A stretch of 64,000 nucleotides of DNA from Larix kaempferi (Eukaryota > Streptophyta > Pinopsida > Pinales > Pinaceae): assembly GCA_027924585.1 (NCBI GenBank), contig BSBM01000753.1, positions 26,230,001 to 26,294,000 on the forward strand. Direction: 5' to 3'. Position numbers and translations under genes: made by a program. The notes beneath the pieces were generated by a model, which worked only from the letters and a program-made list of their open reading frames with translations, did no database searches and was not told the origin of the DNA. Below, piece after piece: positions 60,861 to 64,000 of this stretch (its first letter is position 1; the number at the start of each line of letters is the position of its first letter).

Positions 60861-61509
60861 TGTTAATTTTTCAGAAATTTCAATGTGATCTAGGATCTTA
60901 ACTAAGATAATAACATGTACAACATATCTACAGCATATCAATCATGGACACAATAATACAAGCACACGAGAGACACAGAGTTTCACCGGGGAAAACCAAG
61001 AAGGTGAAAAACCCCGCAACTTCGTCAGAGATAGATAGAGCAATGATACAACCCAAGTACAAGATATAGTCCTCCTAGCAGCAGCTTCTCCTCCTCCACT
61101 AGTGCGCCACTCTCCAATGAGTGTGTGAGTGAGAAGTGAATGATAGAATGATCAAATAGAGTGCCTCCCGCACTCTATTTATACTTGACTTGACTTGCCT
61201 AATAACCTTTACTAGGTCGGCCTTAACTTAACCACATAACATAATGCTAACAGGGCCGACCCCCAATAGGGTGGTCTAATAACCCTTTTACCCACATGAC
61301 TCATACAGGGCCGACCCCATCAAGGTGGTCTAATAACCCATTAAGTATAAGTTACGACACTTACAATATAAATGACGACACTTCCGTATAGAGGAATAAT
61401 AACATCTCTATAGGAATACAAACACTTCCGTATAGAGGAATAATAACATCTCTATAGGAGTACAATATACATAGGTGAAATACATTCCGAAGTTACATAT
61501 ACATCAACA
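60861..61509 (-). repeat. 5' LTR of the copia element (649 bp)
   Basis: Matches the 3' LTR throughout, with about 17 substitutions and an extra 11 bp. The TATA box on the minus strand lies at plus 61176-61183. Together with the primer site it identifies this as the promoter LTR. Confidence 0.95.
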
Positions 61510-61510
61510 C

Positions 61511-62658
61511 ATGATTAGGGCTAAAACCAAAGAGGAACAAAGTTTCATTCTCCAATACCAACAGGAGCTCAAGTCCGAGGTTTTGAATTATAGGAAATTG
61601 GAAATTTCAATTGAAGAACAGGCTAAAAGGGATAGGGTAGAGAAAGATGCACAAAAGGAAAATACTCCCTTGATGTTAAATTACCAGGATGAAGGAAAAT
61701 GAAAAGGCCTTGTGGAGGATGTTCAACAAACCAAGCCTGCTGCAGAACTGAAGATTTTAATTCAATCAGCTGTAGAGCTAAAGAAGGAATTGGCACACAT
61801 GACCTCAATGGTTGATACTTAGGTGATTGATGCAAGCACCCCAACAAAAAGGAAGAATATTCAAGCCCCTATGTGTTAGATACCCACATTAAACATTGAA
61901 GACAGTGATGCAGAAGACGAAAGGCTTTCATTCAGGTTTCTTTTCCCTGTTGTTCCTGTTATACAAGAGGTCACTAAAGTCTCTCAGGATATTGTTGATT
62001 TGTTTGATAGTATTGTGATGGATGATACCACTCCATAGGTTCATTTTCCTGAAGTCACCACCACTTTTGCTACGTTAACTTATACATCCCCACTCACTTC
62101 TATTGAGCTCCCTTTCAATTCATCTGTTGATGTTACCCTTCCACCATCTACCATAGCTTAACTACTTGCTACTTTTTCCATTACTTCACAACCAACCTTG
62201 TTAACTCCACCTGTCACCTTAGTGCCACAAGTTACTGAGATACAAGGCCCAACTGTTTCTCTTCAACCATAAATTACCATTGCCTCTACTTCCCTTCCTA
62301 AGGTTGTCACTTTAACTACTTCTCCTACTTATCCTACTTCTGTACCTTCAATTTCTACTACTGCCACCTCTTTTTTATCCACCTCCCAAATCACTGTATC
62401 CATCCCAAATCCTACTATCACCCAAACAACCCCACTAGTTGCAACATGTAATATAGACACATATTCAATAGAGTTGATAGATGATTGTGGAGATGATGCT
62501 ATGGTTTCCCTTGGGGAATACTTCTACAGTAGATCAGCCAAAGTAGTGGTGAAAAGAGGCAATAAGAGAAGCAGGGAAGCAACCATGATGCAAGGGCCAG
62601 TTCCCAATTAAATAATTTGGACAAAACAGTCTGCTAACATCGAGTAGGAGGAATTAGA
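61511..62658 (+). pseudogene. Unknown long ORF, segment 2 (basic/coiled part and S/T/P linker)
   Basis: This continues segment 1 in the same phase immediately after the copia duplication. About the first 60 codons are charged and helical (EEQSFILQYQQELKSEV), then comes a long Ser/Thr/Pro/Val-rich stretch (about 62040-62450) and an acidic, then basic patch (KRGNKRSREA). Stops at about 61700, 61820, 62036, 62159 and 62270 are almost all one C-to-T step from Gln or Arg codons. It is cut at GAATTAGA by the TRIM element. The linker looks disordered; the function is unknown. Confidence 0.55.
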
Positions 62659-63015
62659 TGTTGCATGAAATTACAAGTAGTCAGCGCTCCTTGGTGTATC
62701 ATGACAAGGGACTAATTGCCTCTTGTGGATCCTTGAAATCTGGCGGTGGTGAGTTTACCAATCACTTGCGGGTTTTGGTGTAACGGTAGCCATACTACCA
62801 ACAATTGGTATCATAGCTAGAGGTAACGAGTTCGATACACACTCGGCTCGTGCTGAGGGGGATATTGTTGCACAAAATTACAAGTAGTCAGTGCTCCCCG
62901 GTGTATCGTGACAAGGGACTAATCGCCTCTCCTGGATCCTTGAAATCTGGCAGTGGTGAGTTTGCCAATCACATGTGGGTTTTGGTGTAACGGTAGTCGT
63001 ACTACCAACATTAGA
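62654..63015. mobile_element. TRIM/SMART-class miniature LTR element (352 bp)
   Basis: The element is 62659-63010. Two 145-bp LTRs (62659-62803 and 62866-63010) start TGTTGC and end CCAACA. They flank a 62-bp internal region holding a primer site, TGGTATCATAGC (62806-62817, one mismatch to the Met-tRNA site), and a purine tract, GAGGGGGATA. A perfect duplication, TTAGA, stands at 62654-62658 and 63011-63015. The LTRs differ at about 15 positions (about 90% identity), mostly transitions. There is no coding capacity; it relies on enzymes from other elements. It is inserted in the long ORF, in the plus orientation judging by the primer site. Confidence 0.95.
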
Positions 63016-64000
63016 CACTGCTGCAACAATGGAGGAATTTGCTGAAGCTAATTATGATTCAGTTACTTCATTGAATGAGGAGATTGAGGCCAAGAAAGAA
63101 GAATTGAAGAAGTTCTAGGAGTAGCAAATCAAAATTAATGAAGAACATGAATCTCAGCTTCATGAATTGAGAAATGAGTATGAAATTCAGCTCAACGATA
63201 TACAAATACATAACACTTCTCTCCACCTTCAACAGTAGGATACACAAATCTAATGCACTAGTAATGTTGACAAGATAGCAGTACTAGAGCATCAGCTGAA
63301 GGATGCAGTTGCCAATGCAGCCACTTCTTCTTTGTCTAGGTTCTCTGGGGAAGAATTCAAGGACTTGGCCTTTAAAATTAATGAAGAGCATCACAAACTT
63401 TTGACAGAGCTATTTAGTTCCTTGAATGATATTCAGGAAAAGCATAATGATTTTGAGCGACTTTCCATTATCCTTGAGCAGCACATTGAAAAAAGGCAAC
63501 AAGCTTCCAAGGTCATTGAAGATATTGTTGACTGGAAAAGGTATATGAAGGACAAACCTGAGGATATCCCAGTTTTAGATAGCTTCAAGTTCATGATAAT
63601 AAGAATATCTTTGGATGGCTGTAAAAATGCTTGTGAGTTAGTTGATGAAACAATTAAGAAGGCACAAGCAACTTGTAGTAGAAGATGGTATGCTACAGAC
63701 AATATCATGATCATGCTAGAGTTTTTGACTCTGGAACGTATTGAGAAGGATTTCCCACTAAAGTTGATGATTGATTAGGTGGATAATAGGTGTACACAGG
63801 TCAAAGAGCAGATTCAGCAACTCAAGCACATAAAGATTTCAAAAGTTGAGAAATTGATCAAGCAACCTGTTAGTCTGGAGAACAAGATCCACATTTTTCT
63901 GCGTACTTGGCACAAACTAAGCAAGAATGAGATTGAGTCTTTCATGTGTGATGCCCAGTTGGGACTAGAATTGGCTAAGTATCCTAATTTTGACGAGTTA
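63016..64000 (+). pseudogene. Unknown long ORF, segment 3 (coiled coil), runs off the window
   Basis: The same phase resumes after the TRIM and continues to the end of the window. It is highly charged and heptad-like: EEIEAKKEELKKF near 63080, a long helix around 63330-63520 (EFKDLAFKINEEHHKLL), then more helix near 63790. Stops at about 63118, 63124, 63238, 63253 and 63776 are explainable as former CAG or CAA codons. The family is not recognised. The long coiled coil suggests self-assembly, as in gag or structural proteins, but this is inference. Confidence 0.55.

Larger units (their letters stand above)
54222..61514 (-). mobile_element. Ty1/copia retrotransposon, non-autonomous, with TSD
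   Basis: The element is 54227-61509 (7,283 bp), oriented on the minus strand. Its 5' LTR is 60861-61509 and its 3' LTR 54227-54864. A perfect 5-bp duplication, CATGA, stands at 54222-54226 and 61510-61514. The primer site and polypurine tract are both in place. Counting by eye, the LTRs differ by about 17 substitutions plus one 11-bp indel, so they are about 97% identical and the insertion is fairly young. RT and RNase H are present but broken. Gag, protease and integrase are missing; their place (58080-60848) holds non-coding sequence. About 1.6 kb of minisatellites lie between RNase H and the 3' LTR. It sits inside the long ORF starting at 52864. Confidence 0.95.

Noticed and set aside
62760-62850. 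tRNA-like sequence with GTGTAACGGTAG and GAGTTCGATAC
   Set aside because: The stretch is explained by the TRIM LTR end followed by its primer-binding site; it does not fold as a tRNA.

Overview
The window looks like nuclear DNA from a large, repeat-rich plant genome. The evidence is an AT-rich background with almost no intact reading frames, plus element types typical of plants: Ty1/copia and Ty3/gypsy LTR retrotransposons with initiator-Met-tRNA primer sites, an L1-like LINE carrying an RNase H domain, a TRIM/SMART-class miniature LTR element, a hAT-type MITE and tiny tRNA-derived SINEs. A gymnosperm is plausible given how old and divergent most repeats are, but the sequence does not prove it. 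I found no complete host gene, no rRNA or functional tRNA gene, and no CRISPR array.

Layout. 1-10 kb: AT-rich, with a degenerate gag-like remnant, an LTR-like promoter, and a pair of ~470-bp inverted repeats 5 kb apart (3985-4457 and 9523-9992). 10.2 kb: a 160-bp hAT MITE with a perfect 8-bp target duplication. 11.6-17.2 kb: a 5.5-kb satellite-like field built on the self-complementary word AAATTGCAATTT, interrupted by a 565-bp island with an A-tail. 17-27 kb: AT-rich DNA with an LTR-like fragment, an AT triple palindrome, possible gene fragments, a decayed SINE and a homopyrimidine tandem array. 28-34.5 kb: a full-length 104-bp SINE with a 14-bp target duplication, a broken gag-like ORF, a gypsy pol remnant, and a nearly spacer-free 1.73-kb palindrome made of two LTR-like arms. 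34.98-41.66 kb: a nearly full-length L1-like LINE on the minus strand, with ORF1 and ORF2 overlapping by ATGA. 42-50 kb: AT-rich, with a foldback pair and a LINE RNase H fragment. 50.4-52 kb: a gypsy LTR-like start and a protease remnant.

52.2-64 kb is the most structured part. A long plus-strand reading frame of unknown function begins at 52864. It is preceded by five GC-rich hairpins. A 7.28-kb Ty1/copia element interrupts it (54227-61509, duplication CATGA), as does a 352-bp TRIM/SMART element (62659-63010, duplication TTAGA). The frame is continuous across both insertion points once the elements and one duplication copy are ignored, and it runs off the window end. Its nonsense codons are nearly all explainable as C-to-T changes, the signature of methylated, silenced repeats.

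The elements do not form a pathway. The window records successive insertion and decay. The GC-richer LINE and the copia element (LTRs about 97% identical) are the youngest large arrivals; the gypsy, gag-like and satellite sequences are older.
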